From: Azospirillum baldaniorum
GTDB taxonomy: Bacteria > Pseudomonadota > Alphaproteobacteria > Azospirillales > Azospirillaceae
Length of the DNA: 64,000 nt
Direction: 5' to 3'
Assembly (NCBI RefSeq): GCF_003119195.2
Contig: NZ_CP022260.1
Location: forward strand, 775,501 to 839,500
How positions within the stretch are numbered: the first letter of the stretch is position 1; each line of letters starts with the position of its first letter. Below are positions 1-8,780 of this stretch, in pieces. A program made the position numbers and the translations under genes. Below the pieces are notes generated by a model. The model had not been told where the DNA came from. It saw only the letters and a list, made by a program, of their open reading frames with translations, and did no database searches.

Positions 1-190
1 CCATGCTCGGCATCATGACGTCGAGCAGGATCAGATCCGGCGGCTGGTCGGAAAAGGCGATGCGCAGCGCGGCATCGCCGTTGTTCACGGTCTTGACCGT
101 ATAAATGGATTTCAGATGGCTGCTCAGCAGCGAAAGGTTGTCGGCGGTGTCATCCACGATGAGGATCGTCGCCTTCGTCGGTGCTCCCAT
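1..190 (-). CDS. Response regulator receiver protein, N-terminal part
   Basis: Only the first 63 codons are inside the window; the gene runs leftwards off position 1. The start ATG is at 188-190. The translation shows a receiver domain: the acidic pair DD at residues 13-14 and the phosphoacceptor Asp57 in the context LLDVMMP. Receiver proteins accept a phosphoryl group from a histidine kinase in the cytoplasm. What follows the receiver (diguanylate cyclase, kinase, other output) cannot be seen. The family call is secure; the output is unknown. Confidence 0.85.
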   Translation of the reverse strand, partial: MGAPTKATILIVDDTADNLSLLSSHLKSIYTVKTVNNGDAALRIAFSDQPPDLILLDVMMPSM

Positions 191-581
191 ATCCGCCCCT
201 TCCTCTTGCGGCGGAAAGGGACGATCCGGCACTGCCCCCGATCAGGGCGCCGGCCACAACCAGTGCATCACCGGTTCGCAGAAACACCCTCGTCCGCCAA
301 AGGGACATTACAACGCGATTTTTTATCGTCAAAGACAATTTATCGGTGCCATTCACTCCGGCAACAACCGTTTCAAATTATGTTCTGCCGGAAAAACAAC
401 TGCATTTTAAGCATCGCCCGAAATTACCAAACGCCACGTCCTGTCATGGGAACCGGCCGGTGCGCAGGGGCGTTTCCGTGTCCGCGTGCGGCGGCCGGGA
501 CGCGAAAAAGTGGTAGCCCGCCCTCACCCGTCAAACTGTCACAGACCACCCGTATAGTCCGTCCAACTTTGGAAATGCTTC
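191..581. other. Intergenic region between divergent genes
   Basis: No convincing gene. The middle (about 305-420) is clearly more AT-rich than its surroundings and probably holds the promoters of the leftward response regulator and the rightward zinc-ribbon pair. I could not pick a confident -35/-10 pair. Confidence 0.5.
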
Positions 582-836
582 GTGAATCCAGCCATGCCGA
601 CGCCGACACACGCCCGTACCACACCGTCTCTTCCCGTGCCCAAGCTGCATTGCGCCTGCTGCGGGCGTCCGTTCACCCGCGCATCCGGCCGCGGCCCCGC
701 CCCGCTCTACTGCTCGGCCGACTGCCGGACGCAGATCCGCATCCGCCAGCGGGTGTGGTCGAGCCGGCCCGGCTACGCCGCAAGCGGCACGGCCAACCAC
801 CGGGACATCCATTTCGAGACGGCGCGCGCATCATGA
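582..836 (+). CDS. Small zinc-ribbon protein, hypothetical
   Basis: An 84-residue basic protein of unknown function. It carries four cysteines spaced like a structural zinc site: C24-x2-C27 and C44-x3-C48, the second pair in the context YCSADCR, followed by an Arg-rich helix (residues 49-60) that could contact nucleic acid. The GTG start at 582 is chosen because GGAAA lies 8 nt upstream; an in-frame ATG at 594 has no visible Shine-Dalgarno. Its stop codon overlaps the ATG of the next gene (ATGA), so the two are probably translated as a unit. The function is not known; zinc binding is inferred from the motif. Confidence 0.6.
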   Translation: MNPAMPTPTHARTTPSLPVPKLHCACCGRPFTRASGRGPAPLYCSADCRTQIRIRQRVWSSRPGYAASGTANHRDIHFETARAS

Positions 837-1285
837 TGAAGCTGGTGATCCACGACCGCCATTCCGCCGCCGGGCTGATCCTGCCGGATGTCGGCCATAT
901 GCGCGACGTCGTGCGCGCCCTGCGCGGGCTGGACACGGTGGACAGCGCGTCGGTGCTTCTGGAGGTCTTCGCCCGGCGCTGCCTGGAGGCCGGCGTGGCC
1001 TTTGATTCGACGGACCCGCTGACCGCCTGCTCCTTCTGCACCCATCTGGTGGAGGTGGAGGTCCATGCCGAGAACGGGGCGGCGCCCGTCCAGTTCGTCC
1101 GGCTCTACGACCGCGACGCCGACGGCATCCTTTGCCGCCGCCATCACGGCACCCTGCACGCGGTGGCCCGGCAGTTGCGGTGCGAGGACGGCGTGCCCTT
1201 CCCCATCCTGCCGGCCATCGCCGCCAAAACGGCGGCTTTCACGACGGTGGCATTCAACGCCGCGATCCCGCCGCGCCCGCTCTGA
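833..1285 (+). CDS. Hypothetical protein with CxxC...CxxH putative metal site
   Basis: A 150-residue protein of no family I recognise. C66-x2-C69 and, 31 residues later, C101-x2-H104 (with H105) look like a second zinc ribbon. The N-terminal 50 residues read as a mixed alpha/beta segment. The ATG overlaps the upstream stop by ATGA, so translational coupling is likely and this gene has no promoter of its own. The pair probably works together. The gene ends 46 bp before the convergent SDR gene. Confidence 0.6.
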   Translation: MMKLVIHDRHSAAGLILPDVGHMRDVVRALRGLDTVDSASVLLEVFARRCLEAGVAFDSTDPLTACSFCTHLVEVEVHAENGAAPVQFVRLYDRDADGILCRRHHGTLHAVARQLRCEDGVPFPILPAIAAKTAAFTTVAFNAAIPPRPL

Positions 1286-1331
1286 GCAAGCGGACGCGGA
1301 CGGAAGCACCAATCGTTATGGCGTGTGCCCG

Positions 1332-2108
1332 TTACGGCATGTACTGGCCGCCGTTGACGTCGAGAACCTGCCCGGTGATGTAGCCGCTGCAGGTGTGCGA
1401 CGCGAAGAACAGGAAGGTCGGGGCGCACTCTTCCGGACGGCCGAAGCGGCCCATCGGGAAACCGGAGCCGATGCGGGCCTTGGTGTCCTCGTCCTTGTCG
1501 GCGTGGAAGGCTGTGTCGAAGGTGCCCGGCGAGACCATGTTGAAGCGGATGCCGTCCTTGGTGTGGAAGGCCACCCAGTTCTTCTGGATGTTGTGCAGCC
1601 ACGCCTTGGCCGCGCCGTACAGGCCGGCGCCCGGACCGCCGCCGGTGTAGCCGGCGACCGAACCGACCGAGATCACCGAAGAGGTGGTGCCGTTCTGCGA
1701 CGCCGCAGCCTTCAGGTGCGGCAGCGCGTGCTTGGTCACCATCAGTGCGGAGCGGGAGTTCAGGTCGGTCACCGCGTCGAAGAAGGCGTCGTCGATCTCC
1801 GGCAGCGGCTTGCGGGCGACCAGACCGCCCGCGTTGTTGATGAGCACGTCGATGCCGCCGAAGCGCTCGACGAAGGCCTCGACGAGCGTGCCGCACGCCG
1901 CGCTGTCCGACACGTCGGCCTGGAGGAAGACGACCTCGCCACCCAGCCCGTTCAGACGGGCCAGCGTGGCCTCCAGGTCCGCCGGAATGCGACGGCCGTT
2001 CATGGCGACCTTGGCGCCGGCGCGGGCGAACGCCTCCACCGCCGCGAGGCCGATGCCCTGCGTGGAACCGGTGATCAGAACGCGCTTGCCCTTCAGATCG
2101 TCAAACAT
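1332..2108 (-). CDS. SDR-family NAD(P)-dependent oxidoreductase
   Basis: 258 residues, the usual length of a classical short-chain dehydrogenase. The cofactor motif TGSTQGIG is at 13-20, NNAG at 91-94, the catalytic Ser around 147-150, and Tyr164/Lys168 form the YxxxK pair; Asn117 completes the tetrad. It is the last gene of the leftward sugar-acid operon, 38 bp after the SMP-30 lactonase gene. That pairing suggests oxidation of an aldose to a lactone (galactose-dehydrogenase type), or oxidation of a keto-deoxy sugar acid. The substrate is inference. The start ATG at 2106-2108 is followed closely by the cofactor-binding strand. Confidence 0.85.
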   Translation of the reverse strand: MFDDLKGKRVLITGSTQGIGLAAVEAFARAGAKVAMNGRRIPADLEATLARLNGLGGEVVFLQADVSDSAACGTLVEAFVERFGGIDVLINNAGGLVARKPLPEIDDAFFDAVTDLNSRSALMVTKHALPHLKAAASQNGTTSSVISVGSVAGYTGGGPGAGLYGAAKAWLHNIQKNWVAFHTKDGIRFNMVSPGTFDTAFHADKDEDTKARIGSGFPMGRFGRPEECAPTFLFFASHTCSGYITGQVLDVNGGQYMP

Positions 2109-2146
2109 TCCTTGCCTCTCGTGTCTTGGTGTCGTTTTGGCCCGGC

Positions 2147-3073
2147 TCAATCGGCCAGGCGAGGTTCCGGCAGTCCCTGGGCGCCGGGATCGAACATCAG
2201 GACGCGTCCGCCATGCGGGTCCTCGGCGAGGTCCGCCGGCCCGCGGCTGAGCGAGGTGACCAGCATCGTCCGCAGGTCCGGCCCGCCGAAGGCGCACATG
2301 GTCGGCTTGCGCATCGGCACCTCGATCCGGCGGTCGAGGTCGCCGTTCGGGGTGAAACGCTTGATGCAGCCCTCATCCAGGCAGCAGATCCAGTAGCAGC
2401 CGTCGATGTCCACCGCGGCGCCGTCGGGACGCCCGACCATCGCCCGCATGTCGACGAAGGGGCGGCGGTTGTCGGCGGTGCCGGTGTCCGTGTCATAGTC
2501 CCACGCCCAGACCATCCGCACGTCGCGGTGGCTGTCGGACGCGTAGAGGGTGCGCCCGTCCGGGCTGAAGGCGGACCCGTTGGGGATGATGTAGCCGCCG
2601 GTCCCCGTCTCGGTCAGCCCGTCGGCCCGCGTGAAGCGGTGCCACAGGCCGGAGGAGTCCCCCTTGCTGATGTCCATGACCATGCTGGACAACCAGAACC
2701 GCCCCTGCCGGTCGCAGCGCCCGTCGTTGAAGCGCATGCCCTCCTTGGGGAAGCGGTGGGTGGCGAGAGCGGTGACCACCGCCTCCCCGCCCTCGCCCGG
2801 CAGATCCACATCGAAGACGCCGGTCTCGCAGGCGCAGACCACGCCGCCGTCCGGACGCAGGACGAGGCTGCCGATCATCTCCGGCAGGGTCCAGCGGCGG
2901 TGGGCGCCGCTGGAGGGGTCGAGCCGATGGATGGTTCGCGCCGGGATGTCGATCCAGGTCCACGAGCCCCGCTCGGCGTCCCAGACCGGGTTCTCGCCGG
3001 TGCCGTTGCGCAGATCGGGATCGAAGACGGCTTCCAGGCCGATCTGGGTGACCGCAACGCCACGGGCGGTCAT
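2147..3073 (-). CDS. SMP-30/gluconolactonase-family sugar lactonase
   Basis: 308 residues with the SMP-30/LRE beta-propeller signature: an N-terminal GENPVW motif carrying the metal-binding Glu, FNDGRCD with the metal-binding Asn, and IPNGSAFSPDGRTLY with conserved Asn/Asp near the C-terminal third. Family members hydrolyse sugar-1,4- or 1,5-lactones to the aldonate with a divalent metal. Its ATG overlaps the tctA stop codon (ATGA), so it is translated with the transporter. Together with dgoK and dgoA it suggests lactone opening to a galactonate-type acid. The exact sugar is not shown by the sequence. Confidence 0.85.
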   Translation of the reverse strand: MTARGVAVTQIGLEAVFDPDLRNGTGENPVWDAERGSWTWIDIPARTIHRLDPSSGAHRRWTLPEMIGSLVLRPDGGVVCACETGVFDVDLPGEGGEAVVTALATHRFPKEGMRFNDGRCDRQGRFWLSSMVMDISKGDSSGLWHRFTRADGLTETGTGGYIIPNGSAFSPDGRTLYASDSHRDVRMVWAWDYDTDTGTADNRRPFVDMRAMVGRPDGAAVDIDGCYWICCLDEGCIKRFTPNGDLDRRIEVPMRKPTMCAFGGPDLRTMLVTSLSRGPADLAEDPHGGRVLMFDPGAQGLPEPRLAD

Positions 3074-4605
3074 TTCGCGGACCCCACGGTTCCGGCGGCC
3101 GCGCCGTCCGCGGTCGGACCGTTGCCGCCGTTGCCCCGGAAGTAGCGCAGCAGCGGCAGCGCCAGGGTGATGACCGCGACGGTCAGCAGGCCGAGCGTGA
3201 TCGGACGGGTGTAGAGGAAGTCCAGGCTGCCGCCCGACAGGGACAGGGCGCGGCGGAAGCTCGCCTCGGCCATCGGACCCATGATCAGGGCCAGGACGAC
3301 CGGCGACGCCGGATAGTCCCAGCGCTGCATGAAGAAGCCGACCACGCCGACCGCCAGCATGATGCCCACGTCGAACATGCTGTTGTTGATGGCGTAGGCA
3401 CCGACGACGCAGAGCGCCAGGATGAGCGGCGTCAGGATGGCGCGCGGCATCTCCAGCACCTTGCCCATCAGGCGCAGCGACGACAGGCCGATGATCAGCA
3501 GGGCCGCGTAGCAGAACAGCATGCCTGCGAACAGGGTGAACACCAGACCGGCGTGGTCCTTGAACAGCAGCGGACCGGGCTGGAGGCCCTGCATGGTCAG
3601 CGCACCCAGCATGACCGCGGTCACCGCGTCGCCGGGAATGCCGAGCGTCATCATCGGCAGCAGGTCGCCGCCGGTGCAGGCGTTGGCACCGGACTCGGCG
3701 GCCGCGACGCCCTTGATCTCGCCCTTGCCGAAATTCTCCGGATTCTTGGAGAAGCGCTTGGCCTCGTTGTAGGCGACGAAGGACGCGATGTCCGCACCGG
3801 CGCCGGGGATGATGCCGACGATGATGCCCAGACCCGACGAGCGGAGAATGGTGAAGATCAGGCCCTTGAAGACGCTCCAGGGCGGGATGATCCGGCCGAT
3901 GTAGACCTTGACCTCGGCCCGCGTCTCCGGCTGGCCCAGCGACTTGAAGGCTTCCGACGCCGCGAACAGGCCGATCATCACCGGGATGAAGGGAACGTTC
4001 AGCAGCTCGTTGAAGCCACCGGTGAAGCGCGGGAAGCCGGCCATCGGATCGAGACCGACGGTGGACAGCAGAAGCCCGAGGAAGCCGGCGATCAGCCCCT
4101 TGACCAGGGAGTCGCCCGACACGCTGGTGATGATCGACAGGCCGAACACCGCGAGCGCAAAGGACTCGGCAGCGGAGAATTCCAGCGCGATGCCGGCCAG
4201 CAGCGGCGCCAGGAAGATCAGCATGAAGACGCTGAGGAAACCGCCGAAGCAGGAGGACAGCGTCGCCGTGCCGAGCGCGAGGCCGGCTTGGCCCTTCTGG
4301 CTCAGCGCGTAGCCGTCCATGGCGGTCGCGGCGGCGGCCGGGGTGCCGGGGATCTTGAGCAGGATCGCGGTGATCGAGCCGCCGAAGATGCCGCCGAAGA
4401 ACACACCGCACAGCATCAGGATGGCCGAGACCGGGTCCATGCCGAAGGTGAAGGGCAGCAGGATCGCGACGCCCATGGTGGCCGTCAGGCCGGGCAGCAC
4501 GCCGATGATGATGCCCAGCGTGACGCCGATCAGGGCGAGCAGAAGCGGCAGGGGTTCGCTGGCTAGGTTGGCGAAGCCCTGAAGGAGCATGTCGATTTCA
4601 TACAT
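3070..4605 (-). CDS. tctA: Tripartite tricarboxylate transporter, large membrane subunit TctA
   Basis: 511 residues, full length for TctA, almost entirely hydrophobic with about 12 predicted helices. The N-terminal repeat carries the family pattern GGIFGGSITAILLKIPGTP, and a related Gly/Pro-rich loop (GIIPGAGADIASF) is found near residue 260. TctA is the ion-coupled permease that works with TctB and the periplasmic receptor TctC. It lies 18 bp after tctB and overlaps the lactonase gene by 4 bp. The operon context points to a sugar acid rather than citrate as substrate (inference). Confidence 0.92.
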   Translation of the reverse strand: MYEIDMLLQGFANLASEPLPLLLALIGVTLGIIIGVLPGLTATMGVAILLPFTFGMDPVSAILMLCGVFFGGIFGGSITAILLKIPGTPAAAATAMDGYALSQKGQAGLALGTATLSSCFGGFLSVFMLIFLAPLLAGIALEFSAAESFALAVFGLSIITSVSGDSLVKGLIAGFLGLLLSTVGLDPMAGFPRFTGGFNELLNVPFIPVMIGLFAASEAFKSLGQPETRAEVKVYIGRIIPPWSVFKGLIFTILRSSGLGIIVGIIPGAGADIASFVAYNEAKRFSKNPENFGKGEIKGVAAAESGANACTGGDLLPMMTLGIPGDAVTAVMLGALTMQGLQPGPLLFKDHAGLVFTLFAGMLFCYAALLIIGLSSLRLMGKVLEMPRAILTPLILALCVVGAYAINNSMFDVGIMLAVGVVGFFMQRWDYPASPVVLALIMGPMAEASFRRALSLSGGSLDFLYTRPITLGLLTVAVITLALPLLRYFRGNGGNGPTADGAAAGTVGSAK

Positions 4606-4623
4606 CTTCCATCTCCTCGCTGA

Positions 4624-5151
4624 CTAGAACTCGCCCGTTTCGAACAGGCTTCCGTCCGGCAGCGGGATCTGCAGGGCGTACAGGAACACCAGATAGAGGA
4701 AGGCCGTGACCGCCACCGCGATGATCGGGGCGCGGACCCAGCTGCGCATGCCCATGAGCCGCATCATGCCGATGAGGAACACCACCGTCGTGGGCAGGTA
4801 GCCGATGAGGGATAGCATGTAGATGTAGACCGCGGTCGCGACCACGCCGATGGCCACCCGGTGGAACCGGAACGCCTCGGCCGGGGCTTGCGGCTCCGCG
4901 GGTGCGACCGGGGCGCCGCGCTTGGGCAGCAGGCGGCCGATGACCAGGATCGCGCTCAGCACGAGCAGCGCACCCGCGTAAATGATCGGAAAACGGGCCG
5001 GACCGACATCGGTGTCGAGGCCGGCCATCGTCGGAAAACCGCCCGACACGACGATGGCCGCGACGGCGACGGCGGCGACCACGGCGCCGGCGAAGAGGTC
5101 GGCCGAACGCGGCGTTCCCGACCCCGGAGTTCCACCAGAGGAATGGCTCAT
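4624..5151 (-). CDS. tctB: Tripartite tricarboxylate transporter, small membrane subunit TctB
   Basis: 175 residues with four hydrophobic segments (about 20-38, 48-66, 95-115 and 125-165), typical of TctB. It is recognised mainly by its position between tctC and tctA. The ATG at 5149-5151 is preferred because GGAG lies about 7 nt upstream; a longer reading from 5175 would place that site inside the gene. TctB is thought to stabilise the TctA permease. Confidence 0.85.
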   Translation of the reverse strand: MSHSSGGTPGSGTPRSADLFAGAVVAAVAVAAIVVSGGFPTMAGLDTDVGPARFPIIYAGALLVLSAILVIGRLLPKRGAPVAPAEPQAPAEAFRFHRVAIGVVATAVYIYMLSLIGYLPTTVVFLIGMMRLMGMRSWVRAPIIAVAVTAFLYLVFLYALQIPLPDGSLFETGEF

Positions 5152-5209
5152 TGGACGTCTCCACGCACGGGGCACGGGCGGTGGACGCCCGCGCCCCTGT
5201 CTTTCCTGA

Positions 5210-6175
5210 TTACTTCGCCATTCCGAGCTTGGTCATCAGGTCCTTGAAGAAGGCGTTGTCCTTCTTGATCATCTCACCGAACTCGGGACCGTCGGCGTAG
5301 GCCAGGGTCAGGTTCATCTTGGTGAGGGTCTCCTTGAAGGCCGGCTCGTTGGCGGTCGCCTTGGACGCCTCGCGCAGCGTATCGACGACGGCCTGCGGGG
5401 TCTTCTTCGGAACGACGATGCCGCGCCAGGTGTAGACCGACAGGTCGATGCCCTTTTCCTTCACCGTCGGGACGTCGGGGAAGGCCGCCGAACGCTCGTC
5501 GCCCATGACGGCGAGAATGCGCAGCTTGCCGGCGGCGACGTGGTTCACGACCTCGGCCGGGCTGACGCTCACCGCCTCGATGTGGTTGCCGAGCAGGGCG
5601 GTCACCGCCGGGTTGGCGCCGTCATAGGGGATGTGGCTGAAGCTGGCGCCCGTCTTCTCCTGGAGCGCCGCCGCGGCGAGGTGCCAGATGGCGCCCGTGC
5701 CGGAGTTGCCGATGCGCACCTTGCCCGGGTTGGCCTTGGCGTTGGCCAGGAAGTCCTCGAAGGTCTTGAACGGCGAGTCGACGTTCACCGTGATGGCGCT
5801 CGGCTCGGCGTTCAGACGGGCGATCGGGGTGAAGTCGTCCGCGGTGAAGCGGGCGATGCCCATGTGCGGCAGCATGGTGAGTTCCACCGTGCCCATGCCG
5901 ATGCGGTAGCCGTCCGCGCGGGCGGCCATGATCTCGGTCAGACCGACGGCGCCGGCGCCACCGGTCTTGTTCACCACGCCCATCGACTGGGGCAGGTGCT
6001 TCTTGGCCGCGTCGGCGTAGGCGCGGGCCACCAGATCGGTGCCGCCGCCCGCCGCGTAGGGGACGGTCAGCTCGATCGGCTTGGTCGGATAGCCGGCGGC
6101 CTGCGCGGCCACCATCATCGTGGCGGAGGTCAGCGCGCCGACGACGGCGCCGGTGAGGAAACGATAGCCCTTCAT
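5210..6175 (-). CDS. tctC: Tripartite tricarboxylate transporter periplasmic receptor TctC (Bug family)
   Basis: 321 residues with a Sec signal peptide: Lys/Arg start, hydrophobic core, likely cleavage after AAQA near residue 26. The mature protein begins YPTKPIELTVPYAAGGGTD, the Bug/TctC hallmark with the Gly-rich ligand loop. A strong AGGGAG ribosome site precedes the ATG. Bug proteins bind carboxylates in the periplasm through the carboxyl group and two bridging waters. The gene is 104 bp after dgoA and first of the tctCBA set; a galactonate-like ligand is inferred. Confidence 0.92.
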   Translation of the reverse strand: MKGYRFLTGAVVGALTSATMMVAAQAAGYPTKPIELTVPYAAGGGTDLVARAYADAAKKHLPQSMGVVNKTGGAGAVGLTEIMAARADGYRIGMGTVELTMLPHMGIARFTADDFTPIARLNAEPSAITVNVDSPFKTFEDFLANAKANPGKVRIGNSGTGAIWHLAAAALQEKTGASFSHIPYDGANPAVTALLGNHIEAVSVSPAEVVNHVAAGKLRILAVMGDERSAAFPDVPTVKEKGIDLSVYTWRGIVVPKKTPQAVVDTLREASKATANEPAFKETLTKMNLTLAYADGPEFGEMIKKDNAFFKDLMTKLGMAK

Positions 6176-6279
6176 GAGCGTTCTCCCTGGAACTTTGCTT
6201 GTGGTGAGGAGGGGGAGGAAAAGGTCCGCGGCGCGTTCTGCGACCGGCCGCGGGATGGAGCGCTGTTGCCGTGGATCGG

Positions 6280-6930
6280 TCAGCGCGGGTTGAGGCGCCG
6301 CCACGCGGCGACGAAGGCGTCCGCCCGCACGCCGACCTCGGCGGCGGACAGGCCCGGCGCATACAGCGCGGACCCCAGCCCGAAGCCGGCCACGCCGGCC
6401 TCCAGGAACGGCGCCATGGTGTCCGGGGCGATGCCGCCCACGGGCAGCAGGCGGGTACCGGCGGGCAGGATGGCGCGCATCGCCTTGATGATGCGCGGGC
6501 CGACCAGCTCCGCCGGGAAGATCTTCAGGGCGTCGGCCCCGGCTGACAGCGCTGCGAAAGCTTCCGTCGGAGTGGCGATTCCGGGCAGGCTGACCAACCC
6601 CGCGGCCTTGGCGGCGCGGATCACCGCCGTGTCGGCGTGCGGCATGACGACCAGATCGGCGCCGATCTCCTTCAGCCGGGCCACCTGCTCCACCGCCAGG
6701 ACCGTGCCGGCGCCGACCAGCGCGTCGCGCGGCAGCAGCCGGCGGACGGCGGCGATGCTCGTGAACGGATCGGGCGAGTTCAGCGGCACCTCGATCATGC
6801 GGAAACCGCTGTCGTAAAGCGTCTGCGCGACGCCCTCTGCCTCCGCGGGGGTCAGCCCGCGCAGGATGGCGACCAGCGGCAGGGCGGAAAAGGCGGCGTC
6901 GAAGCGGGCCTTCAGGGAATCATCCGACAT
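6280..6930 (-). CDS. dgoA: 2-dehydro-3-deoxy-6-phosphogalactonate aldolase
   Basis: 216 residues, class I KDPG/KDPGal aldolase. The Schiff-base Lys136 sits in the pattern ADALKIFPAE and the catalytic Glu47 in RMIEVPLNSPD, with the phosphate-binding GGIAP loop near the C-terminus. It cleaves KDPGal to pyruvate and glyceraldehyde-3-phosphate. Assignment to the galactonate rather than the gluconate isomer rests on the adjacent kinase gene. The ATG at 6928-6930 is chosen because GGGGGAG lies 8 nt upstream; a GTG at 6937-6939 would overlap that site. The dgoK stop ends 5 bp before it. Confidence 0.9.
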   Translation of the reverse strand: MSDDSLKARFDAAFSALPLVAILRGLTPAEAEGVAQTLYDSGFRMIEVPLNSPDPFTSIAAVRRLLPRDALVGAGTVLAVEQVARLKEIGADLVVMPHADTAVIRAAKAAGLVSLPGIATPTEAFAALSAGADALKIFPAELVGPRIIKAMRAILPAGTRLLPVGGIAPDTMAPFLEAGVAGFGLGSALYAPGLSAAEVGVRADAFVAAWRRLNPR

Positions 6931-6935
6931 GTTCG

Positions 6936-7928
6936 TCACTCCCCCGCCGGCGCGATCAGGCCGGCGGCAACGGCAAACTGGAAAAGCCCACGCGGGGCGG
7001 TGTTCTCAAGCCGGTCGGTGGGCTCGACGCCCAGCAGTTCCAGGCCGCGCACATAGCGGCGGCAGAGCGCGCCCTCGCCGATCAGCAGAAGCGGACGGCC
7101 CTCGTGCAGTTCGTTGCGCATGTGGCCGAGGCCGGAGACCAGCTCGTGGCCGATCAGCAGGCCGGACAGGTAATCCTTCAGAAGCTCCGCCGGCATGCGG
7201 CGGGTGATGCCGAGCGTGCGCGCGGCGAAGATCTGGTGCGTGAAGTCGCCCGGCCCGCTGGCCTGCGCCGCCCGCACGCCCTCGGCGAAGGCGGCGTCGG
7301 ACTCGGCCTCCGCGGTGGCGGCGTCCGCCGGCATCAGCCGGCCGAGGATCGAGTGCTTGCACAGCACGGCGAAGGTCTCGCCGGTCATGTAGGTGGAGAA
7401 GCGGATCATGCGCCCGCCGACGATCTCCACCCATTTGGAATGAGTGCCGGGCAGCACCATGCAGGCGTCGCGACCCCAGTCGGGACGGTCGGCCAGCACG
7501 CCGGCGATCTGGATCTCCTCGCCGCGCAGGATGTCCGGCGGGCCGCTCGGCGGGTCGTAGAGGACGCCCGGCGCGATCAGGATGCGGGAGCCCGACGCGC
7601 TCTCCACCGGGATGGCCTGCGAGGCCAGGGTGGTCGTGTCGGCGGGGCAGCGGACATAGGGGGCCTCACGCCAGCCCTGGGCGCTGCCGACCATGCCGCC
7701 GGCCACCACCGGCAACCCCGGATGGGCGGCCATCCAGTCGCCGCACAAGTCGGCGAAGGCCTGCTCGAAGCCGGCGATGCCCGGCATCGGCAGGTTCTGG
7801 ATACCGTGCGCGTTGGCGCGCTGGTCCAGCATCCGCCCGTCGCGGCCCATCAGGAAGCCGCGCAGGCTCGACGTTCCCCAGTCGAGGGCGATCAGCGATG
7901 CCCCGACGCCCGTTCGTCCCGTTTCCAT
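6936..7928 (-). CDS. dgoK: 2-dehydro-3-deoxygalactonokinase
   Basis: 330 residues with the DgoK pattern: N-terminal ALDWGTSSLRGFLM (phosphate 1 loop), GGMVGSAQGWREAPYV, LPGTHSKWVEI and a C-terminal LIGEGALCRRY segment. It phosphorylates 2-keto-3-deoxygalactonate at O6 with ATP, feeding DgoA directly downstream. The start overlaps the end of the IclR gene by 37 bp, so expression is tied to the regulator. No galactonate dehydratase gene is present in this operon, so that step must be encoded elsewhere or the entering substrate differs. Confidence 0.92.
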   Translation of the reverse strand: METGRTGVGASLIALDWGTSSLRGFLMGRDGRMLDQRANAHGIQNLPMPGIAGFEQAFADLCGDWMAAHPGLPVVAGGMVGSAQGWREAPYVRCPADTTTLASQAIPVESASGSRILIAPGVLYDPPSGPPDILRGEEIQIAGVLADRPDWGRDACMVLPGTHSKWVEIVGGRMIRFSTYMTGETFAVLCKHSILGRLMPADAATAEAESDAAFAEGVRAAQASGPGDFTHQIFAARTLGITRRMPAELLKDYLSGLLIGHELVSGLGHMRNELHEGRPLLLIGEGALCRRYVRGLELLGVEPTDRLENTAPRGLFQFAVAAGLIAPAGE

Positions 7929-8731
7929 CCCAAATCCTTTGAAATCGCGTCGGCGACCGCCCGGACCACGGGTCCAAGCTCCTCCATCCGTTCGTCCGGC
8001 ATGTACGGCACGGCACTCGCCACGCTGATGGCGGCGACGACCTGGTTGCGGACGTCACGGATCGGCGCGCCGACGCAGCGGATGCCGATTTCGTTTTCTT
8101 CAAGGTCGAAGGACCAGCCGCGGTCCACATAGGCGGCTAGCCGGGATTCGAAGTCCGGCCAGGGCGCCAGCGGGGGCCGTTCCGGCGCCGCCGCGGTCAG
8201 GCGGAGCGCGTGTTCGTACAGCTCGGACCAGCGTTCGCGCGGCAGCCCGAGAAGAAGCGCCTTGCCCAGACCCGTGGAGGCCAGCGGCATGCGCAGGCCG
8301 ATGCGCGACCGCATCTCCAGCCCGCGCGTGTTCGGAATCTTGTCGAGGTAGAAGACCTCCGCCCCTTCGACGACCCCGAGATGGACGGTGTCGCCGGTCT
8401 GGCGGGCCAGCTCCTCGATGTGCGGGCGGGCGATGGCGACCAGCGGGCGCTGCTCCAGCGCGCGCATGCCGAGCGCGATCAGCTTCGGCCCCAGCAGATA
8501 GCCCTTGTAGGGTACGTGATGCAGATAGCCGTCCTGGGTCAGGCTGTTGAGCATCCGGTGCGTGGTGCTGCGCGGCGTGCCCAGCCGGGCGGCGATGCCC
8601 TTCACGTCACCGATGCCCGCCGCCACGCATTCCAGGAGGGCGAGGCCGCGCATCAGCGTCTGGGTTCCGGATGCCTGCGGCTTCTCCGGCGACGCTTGTG
8701 CATCGAGCGGATTTGCTCCGATGCCGGCCAT
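7892..8731 (-). CDS. IclR-family transcriptional regulator of the sugar-acid operon
   Basis: 279 residues: an N-terminal winged helix-turn-helix (about 30-85, with GTPRSTTHRMLNSL as the recognition helix region) and a C-terminal IclR effector domain (about 100-270, with RSRIGLRMPLASTGLGKALL and the ENEIGIRCVGAPI strand). The ATG at 8729-8731 has a GGGAGG site; longer in-frame starts exist upstream (8767 ATG, 8809 TTG) but would run through the promoter. It is the first gene of the operon and overlaps dgoK, so autoregulation together with the pathway is likely. Confidence 0.88.
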   Translation of the reverse strand: MAGIGANPLDAQASPEKPQASGTQTLMRGLALLECVAAGIGDVKGIAARLGTPRSTTHRMLNSLTQDGYLHHVPYKGYLLGPKLIALGMRALEQRPLVAIARPHIEELARQTGDTVHLGVVEGAEVFYLDKIPNTRGLEMRSRIGLRMPLASTGLGKALLLGLPRERWSELYEHALRLTAAAPERPPLAPWPDFESRLAAYVDRGWSFDLEENEIGIRCVGAPIRDVRNQVVAAISVASAVPYMPDERMEELGPVVRAVADAISKDLGWKRDERASGHR

Positions 8732-8755
8732 ATCCTCCCTCCCGCGTTGTTGTCC

Positions 8756-8770
8756 GATATCTGGCATATC
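8756..8770. promoter_or_regulatory. Inverted repeat GATAT-N5-ATATC, candidate operator
   Basis: Perfect 5-bp arms with a 5-bp spacer just downstream of the predicted -10 of the IclR operon, around the expected transcription start. A site here would block initiation. It is short and could be chance in AT-rich DNA. Confidence 0.35.
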
Positions 8771-8780
8771 AGTTTCCACC

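Noticed and set aside
6937-6939. GTG as the start of the dgoA gene
   Set aside because: It would lie on top of the GGGGGAG ribosome site; the ATG at 6928-6930 has correct spacing.
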